Origin: an uncultured Porphyromonadaceae bacterium
GTDB taxonomy: Bacteria; Bacteroidota; Bacteroidia; Bacteroidales; Muribaculaceae
NCBI GenBank assembly: GCA_900546835.1
Contig: UREH01000102.1
Span: 1-8,492, forward strand
Direction: 5' to 3'
DNA length: 8,492 nucleotides
Shown: positions 1-6,972 of the stretch, one piece after another
How positions within the stretch are numbered: the stretch's first letter is position 1
How the letters are laid out: every line of letters starts with the position of its first letter
The notes under the pieces: generated by a model
The model's database searches: none
The model's input: only the letters and a program-made list of their open reading frames with translations
Told to the model about the DNA's origin: nothing
Made by a program: the position numbers and the translations under genes

Positions 1-104
1 ATGGCTCGGTCATTGACCTTAGTCAACTTCCTTCGCCCTCACCCTCAAGCTCCTACCATCTGAACCACTCTGACAGCGCCCGCACCATTCGGGTAAAAAA
101 TAGG

Positions 105-137
105 GGCGGCGGGTCGGAATCCGACCCGCCGCCTTTT
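105..137. terminator. Intrinsic terminator, probably bidirectional, serving the OmpA-family gene
   Basis: A perfect 13-bp stem (105-117 pairing with 121-133) closes on an AAT triloop. The stem is almost all G and C. Read on the minus strand, it lies 38 bases past the stop of the OmpA-family gene and is followed by CCTA and a run of six T (complement of 95-100), a classic rho-independent layout. On the plus strand it is followed by TTTT (134-137), so it could also stop transcription entering from the left edge. Minus-strand function is the more certain. Confidence 0.88.
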
Positions 138-170
138 GGGGAGATATCTCTATTGAGAGAATGTAGTGAT

Positions 171-1340
171 TTATTCGCTGATGGTGCAGACGCTCACGCG
201 GTTCCAGTTGTTTTCCTGGAAGAGGTCGCCGATGCCCATGCCTTCTGCCTTTACGCGGTCGGAGGCAATGCCGTAGCGCTTAACGAGCTCTTTCTTGACT
301 GCCTCGGCGCGACGCTCGGCGAGCTTTTTGTTGAATGCTGCGGAGCCATCCTTCGAAGCGTAACCCTTGACGGTAACGGTAGCCTTGCTGTTTTCCTTAA
401 GCTGGTCGGCCACCATGGCGATGTTGGGCTGCTGGTTGGGTGCGATGTAAGCGGAACCGCAGTTGAAGAATACGTAGCGGATGTTGTTGAGGTCTTTCAC
501 GACTTTCTCTACAACGGCGGGACGACGGTTGCAGGCGTCGAGCTGAGCCTGGAGGTCGGCGAGCTGTGCGAGCAGGGCGGCATTGTTGGCGCCACATGCG
601 TCGAGCTGGCTGCGGAGGTCGTTGATCTGTGCGTTGAGGGCGTCGACTTCAGCCTGGTCGTAGGGACGGACGATGGTGAAGTGGTGGGTGCCGTTGGAGT
701 TGCCGAAGTGATAGGTGATACCGGCCTCGAGCTCGAGATAGCCGTAGTTGCTGTCGTAACCGGCGGCATAGCCGAGGATGTTGCGCTCGGGGTTGGCGTT
801 CATGTTCCAGAGGTATGCGGGCTTGATGGAGAGGGTCCATGCCTTAGCCTCGCCGAGGTTAAAGTTGAAGTTCATGCCAACCTTGGTGGCCCAGGAGTTA
901 CCGTCGTTGATGCCGGAGGTGTGGGGGTAGTAGGCGTGGAGCCAGCCTGTGCCGGCCACGAGCTCAAGCTCGAAGAGGCGGGGAGCGCCGGTGTAGCCTG
1001 CGAAGGCGTTCATGAGGTTAACAGCGCCGAAAACGCCTACATACTGATGATCGAACCAGTTGCCGGAGCGGACGCCTGCCCAGCTGGAGGTGTTGATGGT
1101 CCATTCGCCCTCTACGCCGAGGCCGAATACTGGGGTAATCTGTTTGCGGAGTTCAGCACCGATAATGCCGCGGGCATCGTTCCAGAAACCATTGTCCTCA
1201 ACGGTTTTCGACGAGAGGACCGCTCCACCCTTGAGGGTGAACGACCAGTTGTCGGTGAACTTGCTGCCGGCCACGGTGGTCTGTGCCGAAGCGGCAACAG
1301 TGCTTAATGCGATGGCTGTAAGAAGAATAACCTTTTTCAT
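171..1340 (-). CDS. OmpA-family outer membrane protein (N-terminal beta-barrel, coiled-coil linker, C-terminal OmpA-like domain)
   Basis: The 389-residue product starts with a Sec signal peptide (KK at 2-3, hydrophobic core 4-16, likely cleavage after ASA at residue 19). Residues about 21-222 alternate in the manner of a small outer-membrane beta-barrel, with many aromatic residues. Residues about 228-272 form a predicted coiled-coil linker with a 21-residue repeat: the blocks at 235-249 and 256-270 both end in QLDAC. Residues about 285-389 are an OmpA-like domain that in relatives binds peptidoglycan; GYASKDGS (326-333) and AERRAEAV (341-348) match its core. The Arg of the ERRA motif is kept, but the position of the usual diaminopimelate-contacting Asp (GYTD in E. 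coli) is Ser329, with an Asp two residues later. Its likely role is to anchor the outer membrane to the cell wall; the barrel might also be a pore. The ATG is chosen because the signal peptide begins there, about 26 bases from a good promoter. The gene stands alone between a promoter and a terminator. Family assignment is firm; exact function is inferred. Confidence 0.95.
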   Translation of the reverse strand: MKKVILLTAIALSTVAASAQTTVAGSKFTDNWSFTLKGGAVLSSKTVEDNGFWNDARGIIGAELRKQITPVFGLGVEGEWTINTSSWAGVRSGNWFDHQYVGVFGAVNLMNAFAGYTGAPRLFELELVAGTGWLHAYYPHTSGINDGNSWATKVGMNFNFNLGEAKAWTLSIKPAYLWNMNANPERNILGYAAGYDSNYGYLELEAGITYHFGNSNGTHHFTIVRPYDQAEVDALNAQINDLRSQLDACGANNAALLAQLADLQAQLDACNRRPAVVEKVVKDLNNIRYVFFNCGSAYIAPNQQPNIAMVADQLKENSKATVTVKGYASKDGSAAFNKKLAERRAEAVKKELVKRYGIASDRVKAEGMGIGDLFQENNWNRVSVCTISE

Positions 1341-1366
1341 AATGAATCAATTGTTATGTTTGGGAG

Positions 1367-1398
1367 CAAAGTTAACTCTATTTTAACAATCTTCCAAA
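1367..1398 (-). promoter_or_regulatory. Bacteroidota-type promoter for the OmpA-family gene
   Basis: On the minus strand, the -33 element TTTG (complement of 1395-1398) is followed after 20 bases by TAACTTTG (complement of 1367-1374), an exact match to the -7 consensus TAnnTTTG used by the primary sigma factor of Bacteroides relatives. Transcription would begin near 1360, leaving a leader of about 20 bases before the ATG at 1340. That leader is AT-rich and has no Shine-Dalgarno sequence, which is normal in this phylum. Confidence 0.82.
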
Positions 1399-1546
1399 TT
1401 GATTTTAACTTTTTTTTCTTGAAAAACATGTCTTTTTTACTGAAATCACGAAGAAAAACAGAAAAACGGACACCGGAGGGGGCCGGAGAATTCTTCAGGC
1501 TTCTGATTTGTTAACATTTTAAAACAGGAATTAGTTCACGACAAAG

Positions 1547-1558
1547 GGAGTATACTCC
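1547..1558. repeat. Perfect 12-base palindrome, possible operator
   Basis: GGAGTATACTCC equals its own reverse complement, and the symmetry does not extend further. It lies about 120 bases before the porW start and about 190 bases upstream of the inferred OmpA transcription start. A dimeric regulator site is possible, but about two perfect 12-base palindromes are expected by chance in a window this size, so the call is weak. Confidence 0.3.
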
Positions 1559-1579
1559 GGATGGCAATATTTAGGGGAG

Positions 1580-1608
1580 AGAAGCGTTAGAATATAGAAG
1601 CGTTAGAA
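1580..1608. repeat. 13-base direct repeat, 16-base period
   Basis: AGAAGCGTTAGAA occurs exactly at 1580-1592 and again at 1596-1608, separated by TAT. A partial AT-rich continuation (ATTAGATATAGG, 1609-1620) follows. The copies lie about 70-95 bases before porW, within its likely leader or promoter zone. The period of 16 is not a helical turn multiple, and the origin may be simple slippage. Confidence 0.6.
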
Positions 1609-1631
1609 ATTAGATATAGGCGGGCGCGGGC

Positions 1632-1657
1632 GCGATGCAGCCATGGGTCAGCATCGC
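1632..1657 (+). promoter_or_regulatory. Leader hairpin just upstream of porW
   Basis: GCGATGC (1632-1638) pairs fully with GCATCGC (1651-1657) around a 12-base loop that contains the palindrome CCATGG. The hairpin ends 18 bases before the porW ATG and is not followed by a T run, so it is not a terminator. It encloses the first part of the mini-ORF at 1635. A role in setting porW translation or mRNA stability is possible but not shown. Confidence 0.4.
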
Positions 1658-1679
1658 CTTTGAGACGTACGGAACATGA
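1635..1679 (+). CDS. Possible 14-residue upstream peptide overlapping the porW start
   Basis: An ATG at 1635 opens a frame of 14 codons (MQPWVSIAFETYGT) ending in TGA at 1677-1679. This stop overlaps the porW ATG at 1676-1678 as ATGA, the usual layout for translational coupling. The mini-ORF start lies inside the left arm of the leader hairpin. There is no Shine-Dalgarno sequence to support it, but genes of this phylum often lack one. It may be chance, and the peptide itself resembles nothing I know. Confidence 0.25.
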   Translation: MQPWVSIAFETYGT

Positions 1680-4600
1680 CTATGCGAAAAAACAGCGCAA
1701 CAAGATCAAGGCGCCTGCTCCCTGCCGGGATATGGGCTGTGGTTTTCGCGGCAATCGCAGCCGCGACGGCGCTGTCGTCGTGCTCCCCGAAGAAGAATAC
1801 CGCGGCGACGCGTAAGTATCAGGAGTTTATCACGCGCTACAACATTCACTACAACGGCGACACGCACTACAAGGAGACCCTTGCAGAGATGGAGTCGACT
1901 TATGAGGACGACTACTCGCTGCCGCTTGTGATACATCCAGCAGCCGCACGCGCCAACGAGAAAGCCCCCCAACCTTCGGGCAATTTCGACCGCTCGATCG
2001 AGAAGGCCCAGAAAGCCATACAGCTGCGCTCCATCAAGAAAAAGCCGAAAAAGCAGGCAGGCAAGAGCGGCGACGCCAAATACAAGGCGTGGATGCGCCG
2101 CGAGGAGTATAATCCCTTTCTCCACAATTCCTGGATGATGATGGGCCGCAGCCAGTATATGAACGGCGATTTCCTGGGGTCGGCGTCGACTTTTTTCTAC
2201 ATCTCCAAGCACTTCTCGTGGCTTCCGGCCACGGTGGTGGAAGCCAAGCTATGGCAGGCACGCTGCTACTGCGCCCTCGACTGGCTTTTCGAGGCCGAAA
2301 ACATCCTGACGCGCGTAAAGCCCGACCAGCTGACATCGAAAAAGATACGCTCGCTCTACTACTCCACGTATGCTGACCTGCTGGTGAAACAGAAGGAGTA
2401 TGAAAAATCCATCCCGATGCTCACGGAGGCCGTAAAGCTTGCCACGAAAACCCAGAAACCGCGCCTGAACTTTCTTCTTGGGCAGGTATACACCCTTGCG
2501 GGCGACAAGGAGCAGGCATACAAGGCATTCAAGAAAGCAGCCGGAAGCTCGAGCACGAGCTACCGTGCCCAGTTCAACGCCCGCATCAAGCAGAGCGAGG
2601 TATTTACCGGCACAGACATCGTGCCCGAGGTGAAGGCTCTCAAACGCATGGCCCGCTACGACCGCAACAAGGAATATCTCGACCAGGTATACTATGCCAT
2701 CGGCAATCTCTACCTCTCGCGCGGCGATACTACCAACGCCATTGCGAACTACGAGCTGGCGGTGGAGAAGTCCACCCGCGGTGCCATTGACAAGGCCATA
2801 GCCCAGATAACCCTCGGCGGCCTATACTACGACCGCCATCTCTACGCCAAGGCCCAGCCCTGCTATTCGGAGGCTGTTCCGCTGCTTCCGGAGTCGTGGC
2901 CCGGCCTGGCCACGCTGCGGCGCCGCAGCGACGTGCTCGACGAGCTCGCCCTCTACTCGCAGAATGTGGAGCTGAACGACTCGCTTCTGCGCCTATCGGC
3001 CATGACGCCCGAACAGCAGCGCGGCGTGGTCGACAAGATAATCGAGGAACTCAAGAAAAAAGAGAAAGAGGAGGCCGACGCGGCCGCCCGCGAAGAATTC
3101 CTCGCCAACCGCGACGCCATGGGCCAGGGACTGCAGAGCAATACCGCGCCTCAGACCTTCACGATGAACAACGGCGACGATTCGTGGTACTTCTACAACA
3201 CGGCCACAAAAAACGCCGGACGCACCCAGTTCCAGCGCAAATGGGGCAACCGCAAGCTCGAGGACAACTGGCGCCGTCGCAACAAGGCATCGTTTGACTT
3301 CAACGACTTCGGCGGCGAGAACGCCGACGCCGACGGAGAAGACGCCGAGAAGGCCGAAGAGACCGAAACCGAAGAGCAGGAAAAGGCCGACGCCGAGAAG
3401 GAAAACGACCCCCATTTCCCTGAATACTACCTCAAGCAGATTCCCAAGACCGACGCCGAGCGCCAGACGGCCAACGACATAATCCAGGAAGGGCTCTACA
3501 ACATGGGGGTAATCCTCAAGGACAAGATGGAGGACTTCCCGGCCGCCGAGTCGGAATTCAACCGCCTGCTCAACCGCTATCCCGACAACATTTACCGGCT
3601 CGACACCTACTACAACCTCTACCTGATGTATGTGCGTCAGGGCGACACGGCGCGTGCCGAGCATTTCCGCAACCTGATTCTGACCGACTTTCCCGAATCG
3701 AGCTACGGCATGGCCATGCGCGACCCCGACTACATCGGCAACCTGCGCCGCATGATGGACGAGGAGAACCGACTCTACGACGAGGCTTTCGAGGCCTACG
3801 CGGCCAACGACAACAGCCGGCTGCACCAGATTTACCAGCGTGTGCGCACCGATTTCCCGCTTACGGCGCTCATGCCGAAATTCATGTTTCTCGAGGCCCT
3901 CGCCCAGGTGACCGACCACAACACGGAGGGATTCAAGGCTACCCTGATGGAGCTGCTCGAGCGCTACCCCGACACCGACATCACCCCCTACGCATCCGCC
4001 TACCTCAAAGGGCTGGCCCAGGGGCGCGAACTGCAGACTCAGGGCGGCAACATGCGAGGCATGGTGTGGGACATACGTCTGGGCAACGATTCCATCGCCG
4101 GCAATGCCGAGGGCGAACTCGAATTCGACCTCGACCCGCAGACGCAGCAGTACCTCGTACTGCTCTATCCTACCGACGAGATTTCGCCCAACGGACTTCT
4201 GTATGAGGTGGCGCGTCACAACTTCGGTTCATTTGTTGTGAAGGATTTCGACCTGGAGCAGATGAACTTCGGACGCCTCGGTCTCCTTATAATAAAAGGA
4301 TTCGACAACGTGGAGGAGATAAACCATTACCGCAAGGTGATGGCCGCCAGCCCTACGCTGAAACTGCCGCCACAGGTAAGACCCGTCGTGATTTCCGCCG
4401 CCAACTTCGACACGCTGCTGCAGAACGGCCGTTCGTTCGACGACTATTTCCGCTACATGCGCGACAAGACCTATCGCGACACCGAGGAAGCCGTGCTGCC
4501 TCCCGAAGTGTTCGGCCCGTCGGAAGGTCTCGACCCCGAGGAGACCGCCGAAGAGACCGGTCCGCTCTACGAGACGGAGGAGACCCCGACAGAAATCCCG

Positions 4601-4855
4601 GAAGAAGAGCCGAAAGAAAAGCCGGAGGAAGTCATCCCTGAGCCTCAGCCCGACACCGAGGAGCAACCCGAGGGGAAGCCTGAAACAAAACCGGAAAGCA
4701 AGCCTGCAACGAAGCCTGCGGCTAAACCGGAAGCCAAACCGGAGCAGAAGGCTGCGGCTAAACCGGAGCCGAAACCCATGACTAAGCCCGCTCCGAAGCC
4801 CAAGCTCCCCGACTACGAGCCGGGCTCGGAAGGCGACGACCCTCTGCTCGACTGA
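1676..4855 (+). CDS. porW: PorW/SprE-type tetratricopeptide lipoprotein (type IX secretion-associated)
   Basis: The 1059-residue product begins with a basic stretch, a hydrophobic segment (about 16-33) and the lipobox LSSC with Cys36, marking it as a lipoprotein. Residues about 140-215 hold the NPFLHNSW...GDFLGSASTFFYI segment that I associate with PorW/SprE. Helical TPR-like repeats follow (roughly 266-290, 337-364, 375-401, and 603-680), with a charged helix at 445-475 and an acidic insert at 549-577. Residues about 824-935 form a separate C-terminal domain. The last about 115 residues (945-1059) are a Pro/Glu/Lys-rich, probably disordered tail with a 16-base DNA repeat at 4716-4731 and 4752-4767. 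In P. gingivalis PorW is an envelope lipoprotein needed for type IX secretion and linked to the PorK/N ring; Flavobacterium SprE is needed for gliding. Such proteins are reported more widely than the full secretion system, so its job here is uncertain. An in-frame ATG at 1682 (Met3) is an alternative start and sits better behind GGAAC (1671-1675). It is first in the inferred operon, 33 bases before porX. Confidence 0.85.
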   Translation: MTMRKNSATRSRRLLPAGIWAVVFAAIAAATALSSCSPKKNTAATRKYQEFITRYNIHYNGDTHYKETLAEMESTYEDDYSLPLVIHPAAARANEKAPQPSGNFDRSIEKAQKAIQLRSIKKKPKKQAGKSGDAKYKAWMRREEYNPFLHNSWMMMGRSQYMNGDFLGSASTFFYISKHFSWLPATVVEAKLWQARCYCALDWLFEAENILTRVKPDQLTSKKIRSLYYSTYADLLVKQKEYEKSIPMLTEAVKLATKTQKPRLNFLLGQVYTLAGDKEQAYKAFKKAAGSSSTSYRAQFNARIKQSEVFTGTDIVPEVKALKRMARYDRNKEYLDQVYYAIGNLYLSRGDTTNAIANYELAVEKSTRGAIDKAIAQITLGGLYYDRHLYAKAQPCYSEAVPLLPESWPGLATLRRRSDVLDELALYSQNVELNDSLLRLSAMTPEQQRGVVDKIIEELKKKEKEEADAAAREEFLANRDAMGQGLQSNTAPQTFTMNNGDDSWYFYNTATKNAGRTQFQRKWGNRKLEDNWRRRNKASFDFNDFGGENADADGEDAEKAEETETEEQEKADAEKENDPHFPEYYLKQIPKTDAERQTANDIIQEGLYNMGVILKDKMEDFPAAESEFNRLLNRYPDNIYRLDTYYNLYLMYVRQGDTARAEHFRNLILTDFPESSYGMAMRDPDYIGNLRRMMDEENRLYDEAFEAYAANDNSRLHQIYQRVRTDFPLTALMPKFMFLEALAQVTDHNTEGFKATLMELLERYPDTDITPYASAYLKGLAQGRELQTQGGNMRGMVWDIRLGNDSIAGNAEGELEFDLDPQTQQYLVLLYPTDEISPNGLLYEVARHNFGSFVVKDFDLEQMNFGRLGLLIIKGFDNVEEINHYRKVMAASPTLKLPPQVRPVVISAANFDTLLQNGRSFDDYFRYMRDKTYRDTEEAVLPPEVFGPSEGLDPEETAEETGPLYETEETPTEIPEEEPKEKPEEVIPEPQPDTEEQPEGKPETKPESKPATKPAAKPEAKPEQKAAAKPEPKPMTKPAPKPKLPDYEPGSEGDDPLLD

Positions 4856-4888
4856 ACGCATCATCAACCCGCTAACATCAAAACCGCA

Positions 4889-6472
4889 ATGGCAACCACG
4901 ATACTCTGGGCCGACGACGAGATCGACCTGCTCAAACCCCACATAATGTTTCTCCGCTCGAAGGGCTATGAACCAGTAACGGTAAACAACGGCCACGACG
5001 CCCTCGAGCTCGTGGAGTCGCGCCATTTCGACATGGTGATTCTCGACGAGAACATGCCCGGCCTCACCGGACTTGAAACCTTGCAGCGTATCAAGCAGAT
5101 AGCGCCGCAGACGCCCGTAATCATGATCACCAAGAGCGAGGAGGAGAACCTCATGGACCAGGCTGTAGGCAACAACATTGCCGACTACCTGATCAAGCCC
5201 GTGAATCCCAACCAGATACTGATGTCGATCAAGAAGAACCTGCACAGCGACAAACTCGTGAGCCAGACGGCTACCACAAACTATCAGCAGGAATTCGCAT
5301 CAATCGGCATGCAGATCAACGACGCACGCACCATCGGCGACTACTATGCCCTATATGAGCGTCTGGTGGGCTGGGAGATGCGTCTGGCATCGGCCGACAG
5401 CGCTATGGCCGACATGCTGCGCATGCAGAAGGCCGAGGCCGACAACGCCTTTTATAAATTCGTGAAGCGCAACTACGCCGACTGGATAGCAGCCCTCCCC
5501 TCCACACTCTCGTCGGGCAAACCATATCCCGATGGCGAGGAGCGGCCCATGCTCAGTCCGGAAATATTCCGCAACACGGTGTTTCCGCTTGTAGAGCAGG
5601 GCGAAAAGGTGTTTTTCATCCTGATCGACAACTTCCGCCTCGACCTCTGGCTAACGATAAAGCCACTGCTGGCCGAGTATTTCACCTTCTCGGAAAGCCT
5701 CTACAGTTCAATCCTTCCCACGGCCACGCAATATGCCCGCAACGCTATCTTCTCGGGCCTGATGCCTATCGACATCGCCCGGCTCTTCCCCCATCTATGG
5801 GTCGACGAAGACGAGGAGGAGGGGAAAAATCTCAACGAGAGCGAGCTGGTACAGACCCACTTCGAGCGGTTCCGCCGCCAATGCAGATTCAGCTACCACA
5901 AAATCAACGATTCAGCCGGAGGAGAGAAACTGCTGCGCGACTTCCGCAACCTTTGCGGCAACCAGCTGAACGTGATTGTGCTGAACTTCATCGACATGCT
6001 CAGCCATGCCCGCACCGAGAGCCGCATGATACGCGAGCTGGCAGGCACCGATGCCGCCTATCGATCGCTGGCCGAATCGTGGTTCCGCCACTCGTCCGCG
6101 CTCGAGATTTTCAGACGAATAGCCGAAAGCGGCGCGAAAGTGATTGTGACCACCGACCACGGCACCATCCGCGTGGACAACCCGCTGAAAGTTGTGGGCG
6201 ACAAAAACACCAACACCAACCTCCGCTACAAAGTGGGGAAGAACCTGGCCTACAACAACCGGCAGGTGTATGAAATCAAGAAACCCCAGGAATTCGGCCT
6301 CCCCTCGCCCAACGTGAGTTCGACCTACATCTTCGCGGGCAACAACGATTTCTTCGCCTACCCCAACAACTACAACTACTACGTGCAGTATTACACTGAT
6401 ACCTTCCAGCACGGCGGCATCTCGCTCGAAGAGATGATAGTGCCGCTGGTAGTGCTCACGCCGAAAGAATAA
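4889..6472 (+). CDS. porX: PorX-type response regulator with PglZ (alkaline phosphatase superfamily) domain
   Basis: The 527-residue length fits PorX. Residues 1-120 are a CheY-like receiver: acidic pair D9/D10, phosphoacceptor D53 in LDENMPG, T81 and K103 in YLIKP. A helical connector (about 125-225) leads to a PglZ domain with the full alkaline-phosphatase-type set of residues: D247 (LIDNFRLD), Thr nucleophile in LPTATQ (T278 or T280 region), D369 and H373 (FIDMLSH), D423-H424 (TTDHG) and H508 (FQHGG). P. gingivalis PorX pairs with the kinase PorY, works with the sigma factor SigP to control type IX genes, and has been reported to bind the motor protein PorL and to cleave linear and cyclic oligonucleotides using zinc. 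There is no DNA-binding output domain. No partner kinase lies in the window. The gene sits between porW and tsaE with gaps of 33 and 31 bases and no Shine-Dalgarno sequence. Identification is secure; the regulated targets in this organism are unknown. Confidence 0.96.
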   Translation: MATTILWADDEIDLLKPHIMFLRSKGYEPVTVNNGHDALELVESRHFDMVILDENMPGLTGLETLQRIKQIAPQTPVIMITKSEEENLMDQAVGNNIADYLIKPVNPNQILMSIKKNLHSDKLVSQTATTNYQQEFASIGMQINDARTIGDYYALYERLVGWEMRLASADSAMADMLRMQKAEADNAFYKFVKRNYADWIAALPSTLSSGKPYPDGEERPMLSPEIFRNTVFPLVEQGEKVFFILIDNFRLDLWLTIKPLLAEYFTFSESLYSSILPTATQYARNAIFSGLMPIDIARLFPHLWVDEDEEEGKNLNESELVQTHFERFRRQCRFSYHKINDSAGGEKLLRDFRNLCGNQLNVIVLNFIDMLSHARTESRMIRELAGTDAAYRSLAESWFRHSSALEIFRRIAESGAKVIVTTDHGTIRVDNPLKVVGDKNTNTNLRYKVGKNLAYNNRQVYEIKKPQEFGLPSPNVSSTYIFAGNNDFFAYPNNYNYYVQYYTDTFQHGGISLEEMIVPLVVLTPKE

Positions 6473-6503
6473 CCCCTACAGGACAACAAAAACCTAACCG
6501 ATC

Positions 6504-6932
6504 ATGAAGATAGAAATACCCAACCGCGAGGCGCTGCCTGAGGCAGCCAAAGAATTCGCCGCACAGATGGGCGACGAGACCGTCTACGCCTTCTACGGCG
6601 AGATGGGCGCCGGGAAAACAACTTTCATAGGCGAGCTATGCCGCGCCTTGGGCGTGGAGGACGACCTGGCCAACTCACCATCGTTCTCGATAATCAACGA
6701 ATACCGTTCGGACACCACCGCCGAACTGATCTACCACTTCGATCTCTACCGGCTGGAGAATATCGACGACGCCCTCGAAATCGGCGTGGAGGATTATTTC
6801 GACTCCGGAGCGCTATGCCTGCTCGAATGGCCCGAACGCATCGAGGCCCTCCTGCCAGACGATACCGTGAAGGTGCACATCACCGTAAATCCTGACGAAT
6901 CGCGGACGCTCACCATCGAGAAGCCCGAATAA
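6504..6932 (+). CDS. tsaE: TsaE, ATPase for tRNA threonylcarbamoyladenosine (t6A) synthesis
   Basis: The 142-residue product has the normal length and motifs of TsaE: Walker [10 protein letters not shown] (32-40), [10 protein letters not shown] (58-67, the family's SPTF/NEY segment), HFDLYRL (78-84) carrying the acidic metal/ATP site, and LEWPE (107-111). In bacteria TsaE works in the cytoplasm with TsaB and TsaD; its ATP hydrolysis is needed to reset the complex that puts threonylcarbamoyl on A37 of ANN-decoding tRNAs. The function is generally essential. It lies 31 bases after porX and 40 before birA, so probably shares their transcript. A porX-tsaE neighbourhood is, to my recollection, common in Bacteroidota. 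The sequence shows nothing abnormal. Confidence 0.96.
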   Translation: MKIEIPNREALPEAAKEFAAQMGDETVYAFYGEMGAGKTTFIGELCRALGVEDDLANSPSFSIINEYRSDTTAELIYHFDLYRLENIDDALEIGVEDYFDSGALCLLEWPERIEALLPDDTVKVHITVNPDESRTLTIEKPE

Positions 6933-6972
6933 CGTTCAGACGCAGAGCGAAACCACAAAAAGAAGCTGAAAG

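Larger units (their letters stand above)
1399..1675. other. Divergent intergenic region upstream of porW
   Basis: Together with the OmpA promoter this makes up the 335 bases between two divergent genes. It contains AT-rich sequence next to the promoter, a perfect 12-base palindrome (1547-1558), a 13-base direct repeat (1580-1592 and 1596-1608), a hairpin (1632-1657) and a 14-codon mini-ORF (1635-1679). I found no good plus-strand promoter for porW. The best-spaced candidate, TTTG at 1507-1510 with TAGTTCAC at 1532-1539, matches the -7 box poorly. No protein gene of normal size is seen on either strand. Confidence 0.7.

Noticed and set aside
1..90. Possible rRNA or tRNA end (minus-strand text GAAGTTGACTAAGGTCAATGACCGAGCC looked faintly like a 23S rRNA 3' end)
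   Set aside because: The segment expected between the two similar pieces is missing and no tRNA arms or conserved rRNA helices could be built, so the likeness is probably accidental.
153..1307. 384-codon plus-strand open frame opposite the OmpA-family gene (open in fact from about base 3)
   Set aside because: It is fully antisense to a well-supported gene with a signal peptide, known domains, promoter and terminator. The translation is Val/Gly/Glu-biased and lacks any motif, as expected for the mirror of a GC-biased coding frame.
1507..1539. Possible plus-strand promoter for porW (TTTG, 21 bases, TAGTTCAC)
   Set aside because: Spacing fits, but only the TA of the -7 box matches; the TTTG part does not.
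2993..4219. 408-codon minus-strand open frame inside porW
   Set aside because: It lies opposite a coherent PorW-like protein; its composition is the Val/Leu/Gly-rich shadow pattern and it has no recognisable domain.
4229..5245. 338-codon minus-strand open frame across the porW-porX junction
   Set aside because: It crosses two real genes in antisense, including the PorX receiver domain, and its Arg/Leu-rich part is the mirror of the Lys/Pro/Glu tail of PorW.
5912..6412. 166-codon minus-strand open frame inside porX
   Set aside because: It overlaps the part of porX encoding the metal ligands D369 to H424 and has the usual shadow composition.
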